A DNA stretch of 64,000 nt, taken from Solenopsis invicta (lineage: Eukaryota > Arthropoda > Insecta > Hymenoptera > Formicidae). The stretch lies in the NCBI RefSeq assembly GCF_016802725.1, contig NC_052675.1:7577622-7641621 (forward strand). Reading direction: 5' to 3'. Positions 44,088 to 57,700 of the stretch are shown here, piece after piece. The translations under genes and the position numbers were made by a program. Below the pieces are notes generated by a model. It searched no databases and was not told where the DNA came from. It saw nothing but the letters and a program-made list of their open reading frames with translations. Position 1 is the first letter of the stretch, and every line of letters begins with the position of its first letter.

Positions 44088-46334
44088 AAAATAAAAAGGA
44101 GGGCTAATGAGAGTGCTGCGCGGTTGGTTTTGCGCGAAAGTAAATAATCATTTATAGACTGAGAATCATTTAATCGATTGACATTTATTCTTTGTTGTTT
44201 TGAAGAAAAATATTCATTTCTTGCAAAAAATTTTGCAGAAAATTGTTTAAAAAAAAAGTTTATAACGAAACGTAAAATCCGTACGTACTTGCTGACAAAT
44301 GTATTTTAGAAGCTACAGTTAAAATTTCGAGTAAATCGGTCAAGATTTATAGAAGTTATGAGTGCGGCAAGCTTAAAAAAAGTGATTTCGAGAAAAACGC
44401 GTTTAAAGTTTTTTGTAAGAGATAGAAATTTGTCGTTTACCTTTAATCTGCGATGTCTGCACCATACAATTAGTCTTTCTTATTGATGTTTGCCTTTTAC
44501 TAATTCCTCTTGACCGATTTTAAAGAAAATTCACTGTAGGTAACTAATTCTTTTATAATATTATTCTCAGAAGGATCCCATCGCAAACGCTTCAAATCTT
44601 ACCAAAAAGTACGATGCTTTAAATTTCCAAAAATGACACTTAGGGATCTTTTTTCGCATTTAGACCTTTTGTACCTTATTTCTAAGATCTTAAAGAATCA
44701 TTTAAGCAAAAAAAAAGGAAACCAATTTGTTGAAAATTCTACAGTAGTGTTACCCCTTAACATAAAATCTGTGTTTAGATTAATGTAGTTGAATTAATGT
44801 TTAACTCGAGATGTTTATTAACGTTAAGTCAAAAGTCGCAGCAAATATCTAATCATAGTTAGATGTTTCTTTTAATGTAAATGACAAAAAATTTTTTCAA
44901 AAAAATTTGTATAAAAACAACTTGTTACTCACAAAGGTCTTTTGGTTTTGAGCAAAATATTTTACAAATGATAAGTTTTTATCCTAAATAAAATCGCTTT
45001 AGTAACGGAATTTTGTAACTTTTATTAACTGTATCGATATCTTACTCGATAAGAAACACTGTCATTGCGCAAATATTATGTATGGTGAAAAAACTACGCA
45101 ACAATAATTTAACGATGCCTATACTGTCTCTAAAAGATACAAAATTCTACTGTTGTTTTGTTTGAATCGATTTTCTTTAATAAAACACATTGTCTCTTTT
45201 ATTAAAGTAAGATCTTATTTCAAAGAAGTAAATATTTTGCGTTTTATATTTTTTTCATGATGTAAATGTAAAACATTTTTTCTTAAATGTCCTAAATATG
45301 TTCTATGGAATGAGCAGGATTGGGTAATTAATTAAAAAGTTAGAAATTAAATAATAAACTTAAAATGTTAACAATTAAATAATAAAACTAAAAATTTAAT
45401 AACTTTTTATTTAACATAGTTAATTTCACAGGGGTTAGTTTTTAATTTCAAATAATTATTTTAAAAACACATAAAGTTTAATTTGTTAACATTTTTTCTA
45501 AGTTAAATATATATTTATATTTAAATCAATGCCAGTTATTATTTAATTATTAATTGATATTGATATTTATTTCTATTTTCTACATCAGCAGACTAGCCGA
45601 TATTTGTAGTCGATTCTTATTTCAATACAGACTAAGTATACCATTCTATGTCTTTTCTAAATGTTTTTAAAACATTTATTGTTCATTATAATGTTTTTTA
45701 TATATTTAATAGACATTTATAATGCCTGAAAACATTGCCTGTTAATTAGAATCGTCTACGGTAGTGTCAATCTGCCTATGATAAAATCAGTATTATCAAT
45801 TTAGTTTAAATGTTAATTTTTTATATGGTAGCAATTTGCTTGATCTCTTATTATAGATACTCTAGACTCTAGAACAAACCACCGAGGATATGTGTATTTT
45901 TATTAGGACAGTCACTATGAAGCATGCATTTTTCGACGCGAGTAGGTCGCCAAGAGAACTAGACCGATTTTGATGACAAATAAAACAGTTTATTTAAAGC
46001 AAACGTGGTGTACGGAATCGTATTTACAAAGCGTGGCGAAGCCATTAGCACGCGGATGGACAAGATGAATATGACGCTCGGAGGGACAAACGGATAATTT
46101 ATAATACATACGCGGACGGACGGATACAGATAATCGGTAATTAATCGCGGGGACGGACAGACGGATAATCGCAAACGCTCGAACGGACGGGATCGAATAT
46201 GCGATCGCGGCTATTTACAGCGCAGATGATTCCGAAACGGATTTCTCCAAATACTAACTAAGAAATGGGATTTGTTTTACCTGAGAATATTCCAAAGTTT
46301 TCGAAGAATATTCATAGAATGTTCTCAGAATGTA
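44088..46334. other. AT-rich repeat-like spacer, no gene
   Basis: Non-coding. 45905-46215 is GC-richer, with irregular CGGACGGA/CGGATAAT units (46090-46190), a minisatellite-like patch. Open frames across it are periodicity artefacts. Confidence 0.45.
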
Positions 46335-46790
46335 ACTGTGCTATTTGGCTTTTATTGTAAAAATTAAAAAATACATAGTCTAAATATCATGCTCATTATA
46401 AAATAATAGCAGGTTAAGAGGATGATTGGAAATAATTAAATTTATAACAATTATATAGAGAAAAAAGTAAACTATAAAACAAGATTACATTTCAGCATTT
46501 TACCGGATCAGAATATGGCAAATTAGAGTTAAAAATCTATGTTAATGAAAAATAATTAGAAAACGGTCCGTATAAAGTTAAACTAATATTGGTTTTGTTC
46601 TTAAAGTTTTTCTTTTTATTTATGATAATGTGAATATGAACGAGGAAAACAAAGCATATCATGAAACATAAATAAAAACAGAATTAATGTATTTTTTAAA
46701 TAAAATAAAACGTATATACTTCTTGATAATGGCTAATATTCTAAAAAATTCTTCAAATAATTAATGTATTTAGTTATGTTAATAATATGC
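46335..46790 (-). repeat. Inverted copy of the 18670-19105 repeat
   Basis: Reverse complement of 18670-19105 with scattered differences, for example ATAGTCTAAATATCATGCTC near 46376 and CTTCTTGATAATGGCTAATA near 46719. Confidence 0.8.
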
Positions 46791-48355
46791 TTTATTTTAG
46801 AATTCGTAAACTGCAGCCTGTCTTGCAACAATTTTATAAGAAGATATGAAAATTGAATAATCTCATTCCTACGCTTTTGGATAACAGTATTCAAATTCGT
46901 ATTTCGAAAAATCACGCAGAGAGTGCTCTTGTGTATTCCATATTCCATATTTCGACTTTGCAAGTAATTTCATAAACTGCAAATCTGATAAATTACATTC
47001 TTTACTACTGAGCATGATAATTGCTGCCAGCTTAAAAATTTAGAGTTAATACACAATAAAGAATATTGTAGCAATTAAACAAAATATTATTTAATAGTAC
47101 AAAAATTTTATACGAAAATTATGACATACGACGTTGATGTTACATCAAATTGTGCAGGAGTATATCACTGGTCTAATTTATTAATTGCAAATGAATCAAT
47201 TAATTTAATGGTCATTAAAGGCAAAATGTACAAAATGCTGAAATAAAGCGCTCAAGAAGGACAAAAAGAGCACGTTTTTAAATACAAATGAATATGTGTG
47301 TCTCTTATAACACTCCTCGTATTGCCTCAACAATAATAATGTATGCAATAAACGATTACTATTATATATATATATATATATATATAAATCTACCTTTTTT
47401 CTATAATAAGCAATCGGGGGCCTCTCCCGTTTTTTGATGTAGCACTGTCCACTATGAATGAACTTTCACTGTTGAAATCAACTTGATCGTGGCCTATATA
47501 TGCATATGAATTCCCTACCTGCGTGAGGCGCTTTGGAGAGGGAATTTTATGAGTTTTCAATTATTCATGAAATTCCTATAATATAGAACAGAATTGGAGT
47601 AGAAAGTGAAGCGATTGTTTAATTTTTTGGATTTGTTAAAATTTATAACTCCAAAACAAAACCGCATAAACAACGCCGCGACATATAAATTGTTCTTTGT
47701 TTTGAAGAATTACTAGAAAAATTAGTGTAGGAAAACTCGATGAACATTTTTGTGATTCTCCTTGTCAGTGTAACATTATTTCTTCTTGTTTCAAACATAT
47801 ATATTTTCTAAGTCACAAAGTACAATAAATATTGAAATAGTTGCAAAATTAAATTCTTGATATTATCCCCTTAAAAAAAAAGACACCTTGAGTTATTTTT
47901 AACAAAAAAGCAGAATTGCAAAAAATCCAAGTGTTAAATTTTTTGCCAAAAAGTCAAGGTGTCTGTTTTTTTCAAAATTGAATTAGTTGCGTCCGATATT
48001 GCGACCGATTGAATTAGACCGATTGTTGAAATTCCATTCGTCTTCAAAAATGTTTTGACACGACGTAACGTTACGGAAACTATGAAAGAATCTCAAACAT
48101 CGAAAGAATGTAAAAAAAAAACATCCCGCCTAAATCAGGCAATCGTAGACGTAAACATCTAAGCATCTTCGTCTGACGAGTTAGTATCGATTCCTGTCGC
48201 AATAGCTATGCTGTAAAAAAGCGTCTGGCCTTGGGCATACGGCATACGTTGCCTGGCGCATGTACAAGAGAGAAAGTTTCTAAATTCTAGAAAATAATAT
48301 TTTTCACTTTTTTCCTTCTTGTCAGATTCTTTTTGAAGAACATGACACAAAATGT
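46791..48355. other. AT-rich spacer
   Basis: No coding sequence supported. A (TA)n run of about 24 bases lies near 47363-47386. Confidence 0.45.
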
Positions 48356-48811
48356 AATTTCAAAAATCACATTAATTTAATTGATTCCTTAATCATTCAA
48401 TTTAATAAGCGTTTTAGTGATTTTGAAATACTAAAAAGAGATTTCATACTTTTTGAGAATCCTCTCACTGTGCAAATCCAAGAACAAAGTCTCGAATTTC
48501 AAGAAGAACTTTGTGATTTGCAGTCTGATATTACTTTACAAGCGCGATTAGAAAAAGGAATCGAATTTTTTAAAATTTTAGATGCATCGCGTTATCCACG
48601 TCTTAAAATTTTTGGTCTGCGAATTTTCTCTATGTTTGGGTCCACATATTTGTGTGAACGTTCTTTTTCAAAAATGAAATTTATAAAAACGGATAAACGT
48701 TCTTCTTTGAACGATGCATCATTGTCCTCACTCATGCGAGCTAGTTCTTCAAAAATTTCTGTAGATATATTATCCTTAGTAGAATCGTGTAAACGACCCA
48801 GAAAATCATAG
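48356..48811 (+). pseudogene. hAT-family transposase C-terminal fragment
   Basis: An open frame continues through 48470 to the TAA stop at 48811. It reads NLIDSLIIQFNKRFSDFEIL, then LKIFGLRIFSMFGSTYLCER, SFSKMKFIKTDKRSSLND and LSSLMRASSS. The FGSTYLCERSFSKM block followed by L-D-L-LR-A is the C-terminal dimerisation region of hAT transposases of the ZBED5/FAM200/SCAND3 type. The catalytic core and zinc finger are missing, so this is a 5'-truncated relic or an exapted tail. Confidence 0.8.
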
Positions 48812-51640
48812 GGTATAGCGGAATAAGAAAAGTGATTTTGGGCTCCCGTGTAATCAATCGTTGTATACGACATCATGTCTATAGGAGACATCGTGTTTAG
48901 ACATTATGTTGACAAGAAACATTGTCCGCAGAGGACATCATGTCTGCCAAAGACACATATGATGTGTTAAACCACATTTTACATTATCTTACAATTAGTT
49001 ATTTTTTTAGTGGATTAGGCCTACTGGGGAAACCACTTAAAAAAAAACGCATTCGCAATAGTACCTCATGGGTAATGTGGAAAGCTATTGTTTAGATTTT
49101 AATTTCAAATTTTAATTTTTTAATTATATATTTTGAAAATATATTATTATAATATATGTATATTATATTGTATGTATATATTACATACAATATTAAATTT
49201 TTATATAATTATTTATATTGTATGTATATATTACATACATTAATATTAAATTTTTATATAATTATTTATAAAAATAATAATTATTTCTAAGTTCTAGGCC
49301 CTAGGCTATTTCTTTTACAAGGGACGCTCTACGCTCCTGAGCCACAACATTTGACGCACGGCCGGCAGCTCGGCTGTAGGCCCGCGAGCGGAGTGAGGGG
49401 CTCGAGGGGAGACAGTAGGCGTCGCCTCGGAAATCGGCTCGAAATGTGCCACTAATTCCGAGCACTGGTATAAATTATAATACAACAGTATTTAATATTA
49501 TTAATATATTTATAATGATTTGTCTCATAGTTTGTCTTTGTGTGTGTATGTGTGTGTATTACATTTTAATTTTTATTTGCACAATATATATACTTATCTT
49601 ATTATTTTAGAACCAGACAAAAAGTGAAGGTATGCTTTTGTTTTCGTGACTTCGTCTTTGCGCATTAATTATTAACGCGGCTGGTTTCTGCGGCAAAAGT
49701 GGTCTCAATCCTGAAAACCTGTATGGATAAATAACAAAATTGAGTTATTTATTACATTAATAACCATTATAAATAAGTTATTAATTAAATAATGTGGACA
49801 AATAAACAAGATCTATTATATAATAAAATGTACGGTACTATTAAAATAAAAATTTGATTTCTCCCGTATGGCAATAATGTATAACAAAAATATGGATATA
49901 ATACGCATGACATTACTAAACATTTGTTACACTGTATTATTGTAAAATTATCTAATTTTTAGTTTAGCTAATTCTGTTTTCACGAAGGTCAGACAAACAG
50001 TAATGAATTTAATAGAGGATTTTCCGTTACTCTCGGTATACGTAATTTTTTAGATATAGCTTTCATCATTTCTGGCATATATCAATAAAATAAACTTATA
50101 CATATTTGAAACCATCCCCATTTGAATCCGCGTAACTTCGTAAACAATTTGTAAATCGTTTAACTACTTATCAATCTCGAAACTAGAGATTTCACGCTTT
50201 AAAATACTTTTTTTTTTATTTTTTTTACATTTACTTTTGACAAAGTTACACTCTCTTGAATTACGCCTATTTTTTGGAGTCAGAATAAGTGATCTCTTAA
50301 TTTTGCTGTCGAGTGTTTTTATTTAATACAGGAATCACTCATTGAATTAAAGTATTATATATTCTAATAAAGTAAATATTCATATATATAAATAAGTAAA
50401 TATTTCATTAATACTATTCGAAAAGTTATTAAAATTTATGAAATTTTTTTTCTGTGTTGCATAACTTTCTTTAGAAATACGTTTAGGTTTACGATACTGA
50501 AAATTATAAATGACAAAAAAAAGGTATTTTTAACAAAATACTAGCAAAGAGACGTACAGTTTATTTTTCTTGAAACAATTTATTTTTTATTGAAACGTTT
50601 TAAATATATTTTGATATTTTCAATATTAATATTTTTTATTTATAATTTCAATATTTAATTTATAATTTCAAATTGAAACAAAAATATCCTTGCGTTGTGT
50701 GCTAGTTGATAATGCCTTTTTGAAACTATTTATGCATAAAAACAAATCTAAGTCTGCGTTTGTATACAATGCATACTAATAATCATTTTTTTATGCAAGT
50801 GCTAATGGACCAGTCAATTTCCAGAATTTCTTTATGCATGTGGTATGTACATGCAGCTATGGAAATTTGGGTAGGTGCTAAGTCTCATTGTGCATCTTTG
50901 AAAACACACTTTAGATAGAAAACTTTGTTTCAGCAAATGTTTTTGCGGTGACTCAAGAATATATCGCGAGCCCAGCGTCAAAGTAGAAGAAGAACAAAAG
51001 GAACGAAATTTTAATTTTAGAACAATTTCAAGATTTTAAGAAAATGTTGTAGAAATATAAATTTTTTAATCTTATTAACGAAGGCTGTTCGAGGCCGTTC
51101 GGTGATTGTGCTACTTTGTACGTGGCATAGTAAAACAGGTTTTGGTAATTATTTAGAGATACTCGTAGTCCAGATGGCACCAAGAGATCCTAAAAGGTTC
51201 ATATTAAGTTCAGCTAAAAGAGTAATGAGTTCTTTTAATCTTCAGAAAATATCACGAAAAAACTCATTTTGCGTTCCCACGTACAACAAGGAATGTCAGT
51301 AAAAAAGAGTTATAATAATACATAAAAAGTTCAGCAATGTATTCCAAAAGAAATCATTTTATATCCATAATAAACTAAATTGAAAATCATATATAATACG
51401 GTATCTGTTCTCCCTAAAGAATTCTTTTTATGCAATTGTTGAGCTTCCAAAGAACTCATTAAGGACAAATTGAAAACATTTTTTGTGCTATTTGCAGGTG
51501 ATACAATAAAATAAAAATTATTTAAATTCTTATCTCTATTTCTTAATTTATAAAATTATGTAACGTAATAAAGTCATATAACAGTATATATAAAGTAAAC
51601 AGTATAATATAAGTAAACAGTATAAACAATATATAGGGTA
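48812..51640. other. AT-rich spacer with GC-rich block and dispersed repeat
   Basis: 48860-48970 holds repeated GACATCATGTCT-type words. 49320-49450 is a GC-rich block with no coding support. 50117-50292 is the copy of the 28262-28435 repeat. No gene recognised. Confidence 0.45.
50117..50292 (+). repeat. Copy of the 28262-28435 dispersed repeat
   Basis: Direct copy with the block order described for 28262-28435; it is followed by GTGATCTCTTAATTTTGCTG, which resembles sequence near 27885, so the family unit may be longer. Confidence 0.72.
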
Positions 51641-51644
51641 AGGT

Positions 51645-51890
51645 TGCCGAAATCGCACCACTTTTCACATAAAGGCTTATAACTAAGAAATTATAAGGAA
51701 TATTTTTAATTTTTTTACGTCATAATAAAGCACAATTATTCTCCTTTCATATTTATTTTTTTTCAGAATTTTATGTATTGTCATAATTTTTTAAATGACG
51801 ATTTTTAGTAAGCCTTCAAATAGTGTGATATAGGCAACCAGTCTCCTAAATCGCACTACAGGTTGCCAAAATCGCACTGCTGTAAAAATA
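51645..51890. repeat. Repeated GGTTGCC-AAATCGCAC motif
   Basis: GGTTGCCGAAATCGCACCAC at 51649 recurs as CCTAAATCGCACTA and GGTTGCCAAAATCGCACTGC near 51850-51885. It may mark one end of the transposon whose protein tail follows. Confidence 0.5.
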
Positions 51891-51981
51891 CATGGTAATT
51901 TCATGAAGTTTTTATATCATGCAAAACATTTTCTTAGTTTATGATGCACAATATACTTTATTAATTTTGTAGTGATAAATG

Positions 51982-52412
51982 AAATTACAAAAAAACACTT
52001 TTAATTTGTTGAAACATTACAAATTTCCATAAAATATATAAGACAATACTATAGTATGTTGAAAATAAATATTGTTATAGAATATTGATGAAATACAAAA
52101 AAAAATATTAATAAAATTAATGAAACAAAATTAATGAAACATTAGCGAAACATTAATTTATCTTTGAAATAATGCATACTTAGAACATTTATAGAATTAA
52201 ATTACAAACATTTTTAATTTGTTGCAACATTATAAATTGCCATAAAATATGCAAGACAATACTATAATATGTTGAAAATAAATGTTTTTATAGAATATTA
52301 ATAAAATACAAATAAAATAAAATATTAATAAAATTAATGAAACAAAATTAATGAGACATTAGCAAAACATTAATTTATCTTTGAAATAATGCACACTTAG
52401 AACATTTATAGA
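51982..52412. repeat. Tandem duplication, period 217 bases
   Basis: 51982-52198 and 52199-52412 align over their full length (AAATTACAA, TTTTAATTTGTTG, AAGACAATACTATA, TTGAAAATAAAT, CATTAATTTATCTTTGAAAT) with about one difference in ten. Non-coding. Confidence 0.85.
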
Positions 52413-52525
52413 ATATTTAGTTATATATAAAACATTTAGAACAGTTTTATTAAATTTAGTAAACAAAAAGTTTCGAAGCAAGAAGATAACTAAAAAATTA
52501 ATTGAAAGTTGCTTAAAACTTAAAC

Positions 52526-53131
52526 TTAAAGTAAGCAAAAGTAGCAGGTAAATTCAAAATCTTTTTTTGAAGTACCTGCACATGATTCATGTGCCCATTT
52601 TTTACATGAAATGCATTATATCATATCTTCTGTTGAAACATTTTGACAAAGGTGGCAATACCAATCATCACTATTTATTTCAACCATTGCCAAAGACTAC
52701 ATCTGTTTAGAGAACGTTGATGTTGATTGCTTTTTAGTTTTCAATTTTGATAAATTACATGAAGTCAATGATGTAGACTGTAGACAATTTATTAAGTTTT
52801 CTTGCAATTTGTTGTGATTTCTTCTCCTGCTGTTTTTCAAGTTTCTTTTGTAAGGGCTTGTCGTAAAAAGCTCTGCTTTCTGAAGTCGATTGTTGTTTTT
52901 TACAACAGAAATTGGACGAGGCACTGGACTAATTTCATAGACAGTTTTGAGTAGCTTTCTTGGCTGGCACTTTTTAGTAAAATAAGGTTTTTTATTAAAC
53001 GTAATATCAATTTCTCCGCTTTCTTCTCGACTTTCATTGCAATTTTCAAATTCTTCTTTTTCTTCTTGGCTTTTTTCGTAATTTTCAATTTGTTTTCTTT
53101 CTTTCCGGGAAAAAAGGACTATATCTGCCAA
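52526..53131 (-). pseudogene. Transposase C-terminal tail with PHD-like finger (pogo/Tigger-like?)
   Basis: From 53131 the frame encodes a basic, low-complexity tail with SPVPRP and LFTTSPYKRNL, like the region after the DDE domain of pogo/Tigger-type transposases. After a TAG (52702-52700) the same frame continues as WYCHLCQNVSTEDMI, a TAA, CISCKKWAHESCAG and FTCYFC: a zinc-finger pattern C-x2-C, C-x2-C, H-x3-C, C-x2-C like a PHD finger. The catalytic domain is not present upstream. Two stops make it a relic. The family is a tentative guess; the finger is clear. Confidence 0.6.
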
Positions 53132-53183
53132 GATATGATTATATCTGGTTTATCAGATCTGACCAGATATGCAATTTATCTCT

Positions 53184-53214
53184 ATCTGGTCAAATCTGAA
53201 AGATTTGACCAGAT
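53184..53214. repeat. Perfect short hairpin
   Basis: ATCTGGTCAAATCT and AGATTTGACCAGAT are exact complements around GAA. Related words (TCAGATCTGACCAGATAT) lie just upstream at about 53150-53170. Could be a transposon sub-terminal site. Confidence 0.8.
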
Positions 53215-54213
53215 ATAATTATTTGCTGAATTCAGATCTGCTGAAATAGGGATGTTATAAGGTAAGTAAAATGATATAAAATCATATACATGTCTAATGT
53301 TTTTATTTTTTTGTGAATATATTAGGAGTACAAATTGAAAGCCGCCGTTTTTTGTCAAAATTTGAGGATTGATTGTTGAAAAATGGTTACATACTTATTC
53401 TTGAAAGTATTGTCCATCGCTGGCCACTACTTTCTCCCACCTTTCGGCCAGCATACGAATCCCGCGTCGAAAAAACTGCTCGTCTTTTGCGGCGATCCAC
53501 GAATCGACCCAGTTTTTGGCCTCTTCGTAATAATGGAAGTGCTGCTCAGCCAGGCCATGCGCCATTGATCGGAACAAGTGGTAATCTGAAGGGGCAATGT
53601 CAGGAGAATATGGCGGATGAGGTAAGACGTCCCATTTCAATGTTTCCAGATAGGTTTTCCGACCTGAGCAACATGTGGCCGAGCGTTGTCGTGCAGCAAC
53701 ATTACTTTTTCGTGTCTTTGCTCGTATTGTGGCCGTTTTTCCTGCAATGCTCGGCTCAAACGCATTAGTTGTGTTCGGTAGCGAGCTCCTGTGATGGTTT
53801 CACCCGGTTACAACAGCTCATAATAAATCACGCCGAGCTGGTCCCACCAAATACACAGCATGAGCTTCGAGCCATGGATGTTTGGCTTGGCCGTCGATGT
53901 TGATGCATGGCCGCGGTAGCCCCACAATTATTTTCGCTTTGGATTATCATAATGGATCCACTTTTCATCGCCGGTTACAATACGATGCAGAAAACCCTTC
54001 CGTTTTTGCCGTTGGAGCAGCTGTTCGCACGCGAAAAAACGCCGTTCGACGTCTCTCGGCTTTAATTTGTATGGCACCCAGTGTCCATGCTTTTGGATCA
54101 TTCCCATGGTTTTCAAACGATGTGAAATAGCTTGTTGAGTCACGCCCAATGAATCTTCAAGCTCCTGTTGCGTTTGAGATGAATCTTCATTCAGTAATGT
54201 TTCCAATTGTGCG

Positions 54214-54571
54214 TGTTTTGTCTATTTTCGAGGGAATTTGCACTATCCTCGGCGACTTGCGTCGTTTGCGTACTTGGACGCTTATTCTTACGATTTTGAA
54301 ATGATGGTGACACAAATTAATAAATATATAAATTTTTATTGTCAACCGTAAAAGAATGTGACTCTCACTGAGGTTGCGTGAGAACTCTAAGTGGAGGGGC
54401 CGACTTCACACACAGAGACGAAGCGAAGTCCCCTAAAATGAACGCAATATGGCGGGCGCGCTAGTGAGACGTAAAGGGCGCTCTCGCGCTAGTGATACAT
54501 GAATGGCGCTCTCGCGCTAGTGAAACGTCACAATACATGCGCGGCTAATTTAAATCATGGTAAACTCAACA
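54214..54571 (-). repeat. BEL/Pao 3' LTR
   Basis: 358 bases, TG...CA boundaries, nearly identical to 60491-60850. In forward orientation it contains three GCGCTAGTGA-type sub-repeats (about 54458-54525). Confidence 0.95.
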
Positions 54572-54584
54572 TACCGCCGCCCTT
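54572..54584 (-). other. Polypurine-rich tract of the BEL/Pao element
   Basis: On the minus strand AAGGGCGGCGGTA directly abuts the 3' LTR, the expected place for plus-strand priming. Confidence 0.6.
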
Positions 54585-54741
54585 GAAAGCACCGGCTTTC
54601 AACATCAAAGAAACGACAAAAAAAAACTGCACACGGCATGTGGATCGCTAACTTATACACTAACGAAAAATTGAATACAACAAAACACGCATAAAGTACA
54701 GTGGTATAAGTTTAACTAAGATAATACATATACTCTGATGC

Positions 54742-57700
54742 TTATTCCTCCACGGGTAAAACACACAGCCGCGTGATTGAGCGCTTATACACTCCCTTAG
54801 GAGTTCGCACGGTGGCGACGCGAACAACACCGTCATCACCTGGATGAATCTGCTCTATCCGACCCAGACTCCAACATAGTGGTGGTAAATTGTCCTCTTG
54901 TAATAATATCATCTGCCCAATTTTGATGGGTTTGCTAATTGTGTTCCATTTAGTACGTGATTGGCACGTATGAAGATATTCTTTCACCCAACGGCGCCAG
55001 AAATGCTGTTTTAATTTTTCAACACGTTGCCATCGTGATAATTTGTTGATGGGCAAAGTTTCAAGGCTAGGCTCAGGATACGCCGTGATTGGACATCCAA
55101 TTAAAAAATGTGCCGGAGTAAGGGCATTCAAATCACTGGGGTCGTTGGATAAAGGGGTGAGTGGCCTAGAGTTCAATATAGCTTCTACCTGTGTCAACAA
55201 AGTGAGCAGTTCATCATGTTTCAAAGATGCTTCGCCAATAATACGCTTCAAATGAAATTTGGTACTCTTAATAGCCGCCTCCCAAATGCCACCCATATGT
55301 GGAGCTCTGGGTGGGATAAAATGCCATTTTATTTTTTCCAGGGCCATAAAATCGACAATTTTTTGCTTAAGACTATCAGTTTTAAATAATTCATACAATT
55401 CATTTAACTCACGTTTTGCTCCTACAAAGTTTAACCCATTATCTGAATATATGTCGGTGGGGCGTCCTCTCCGACTTATGAATCGCTTAAATACATTCAA
55501 ATATGTTTCTGAGGACAAATCTGCCGCTAACTCAATATGAACAGCCTTAGTGGCTAGACAAATAAATAGTGCTATATAGCACTTAACGGTTTTAGAGTTC
55601 TTTCTTTGACCTTCCTTGTAAAGGAATGGCCCTGCGTAATCAACGCCACATTTTTGAAAAACATATTTTACCGATCTTACCCGTGTTTCAGGCAAATCTG
55701 CCATTAATGTGTTACTTAATGTAGGAGCATTACGCACACATGTAACACATTTTTTTATCATGCTTCGCACCGTACTTCGAGCTGACGTTGGCCAATAATT
55801 TTGCCGAATGGCTGACAAGGTAGCTTGCGCTCCCGCGTGTAAGTGACGCTCATGCTCGTATTTAATAATTAATTGTGTAAAGGCATGTTTGCCTGGCAAA
55901 AGAATAGGATGTTTATATTGATAAGAAATATCCGCGTTGACCAATCGACCACCGACTCTTAAAATACCATGCATATCTATAAAAGGTTTTAACCTTAAAA
56001 TATTACTGTTTTTGTTTAAACATCTATTAACCTTAATTGAATGCATTTCCGCCTTGAAGGCATCGTGCTGCACTAACCTTACCAACGCTATTCGAGATTG
56101 TTCCAACTCTTCAATCGTTAAAGGTTGAACCTTAACTGAATCTTTATTATTCACGTGTAACATTTTTATTCCCTTTATTTTGCAATTTTTTGTGAATCTA
56201 TGACAAAAGGCAACGACGCGTATAAGACGTGAAAACTTGGAAAAACGATTAAAAATGTCATATTGTGGTTTAGCTTCTATACCGCTGACTAATGCTGCAA
56301 CCCTTCCTTCGGGTAGTTCTATGTCTGATGTGTGAAAATTCTCAGAAGGCCATTCGTTTTCATTTAATTTCAACCATGATGGTCCGAACCACCATATATC
56401 TAGGTCTCCTAATAAGTCAGGCATAACGCCTCGAGAAAGTGGATCAGCAGAGTTTTCAAGACTAGGCACATGCCTCCAATCGCTAATGTCAGTGAGACGC
56501 TGTATTTCCGCTATACGATTAGCTACAAATGGTGTCCATTTACGACTACATGATCGTAACCAACACAATACAATACGAGAATCAGTCCAAAAATACATAG
56601 ACCTTATCACTACTGGTAAACAACTCCTTACCTTTAGTGTAAGTTGAGCTAACAACAATGCTCCACAGAGCTCGAGACGTGGTATGGATAAAGCCTTAAG
56701 GGGAGCCACTCTGGATTTGGAACATAACAGGCGAACTTCAACCTGACCATTACGAGAAATAGATTTAACATACAGACATGCCCCATAAGCTTGTTGACTC
56801 GCGTCCGAAAATCCGTGAATTTCTACATTTTGCATTTCATTACACACGACCATGCGTGGTATTCCGATATTCCTAAGTATTTGCAACTTGCCTTCGTATT
56901 CCCTCCAAAGTGTATGCGATTCATTAGATATAGACTCATCCCAATCTAGTTTAGAACGCCATAACTCTTGCATCAAAAGCTTGGCAATTATAACGGATGG
57001 ACCCAACAACCCCAAGGGGTCAAATATCAAAGCTATTCTGGATAAAATGCTACGCTTGGTAGGCTTTTCCAACGGTTGATGATGTCCTATGCTTGTGAAT
57101 TTGAATATGTCAGATTCGCAATTCCAACTTACACCGAGAGCTCTAGTCTCATTGCTATGATCAACAGCTAAACTAAATTCCTTGCTACAAGGCACCTTGC
57201 TATCTCGCAAAGATGCATGATTTGATGACCACTTCGTTAATTCAAATCCACCTCGTTTAAGTAGTTCTGTGGCTTGCTCCTTGATCTTTAATGCCTGCTT
57301 TAATGTAGACGCTCCTGTCAATAAATCATCTACATAAAAATCACGTAAGGTGACCTTTGATCCAATGGGAAATGATTCTGCCTCATCTTCTGCAAGTTTT
57401 CTAATAGTTCTAATAGCTAAAAACGACGCCGGAACTGTTCCGTATGTAAGTGTAAGGAGTTCAAAACACTTCAAATCATCTTGTGGAGATTCACGCCAGA
57501 AGATACGTTGAAAGCATGTCTGGGATTCATCGATAAGAACCTGCCTGTACATTTTACAAACATCAGCAGTCATTGCATATTGAGGAATACGAAAACGCGT
57601 GAGGATCGAAAACAAATCGTCTTGAACTGTCGGTCCGGCTAACAGTGTGTCATTCAATGATAATCCCGACGTGGTCCGGCACGACGCATCGAACACTACT

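Noticed and set aside
45959..46174. Minus-strand frame in CGGACGGA-rich DNA
   Set aside because: Periodicity artefact of a minisatellite-like patch.
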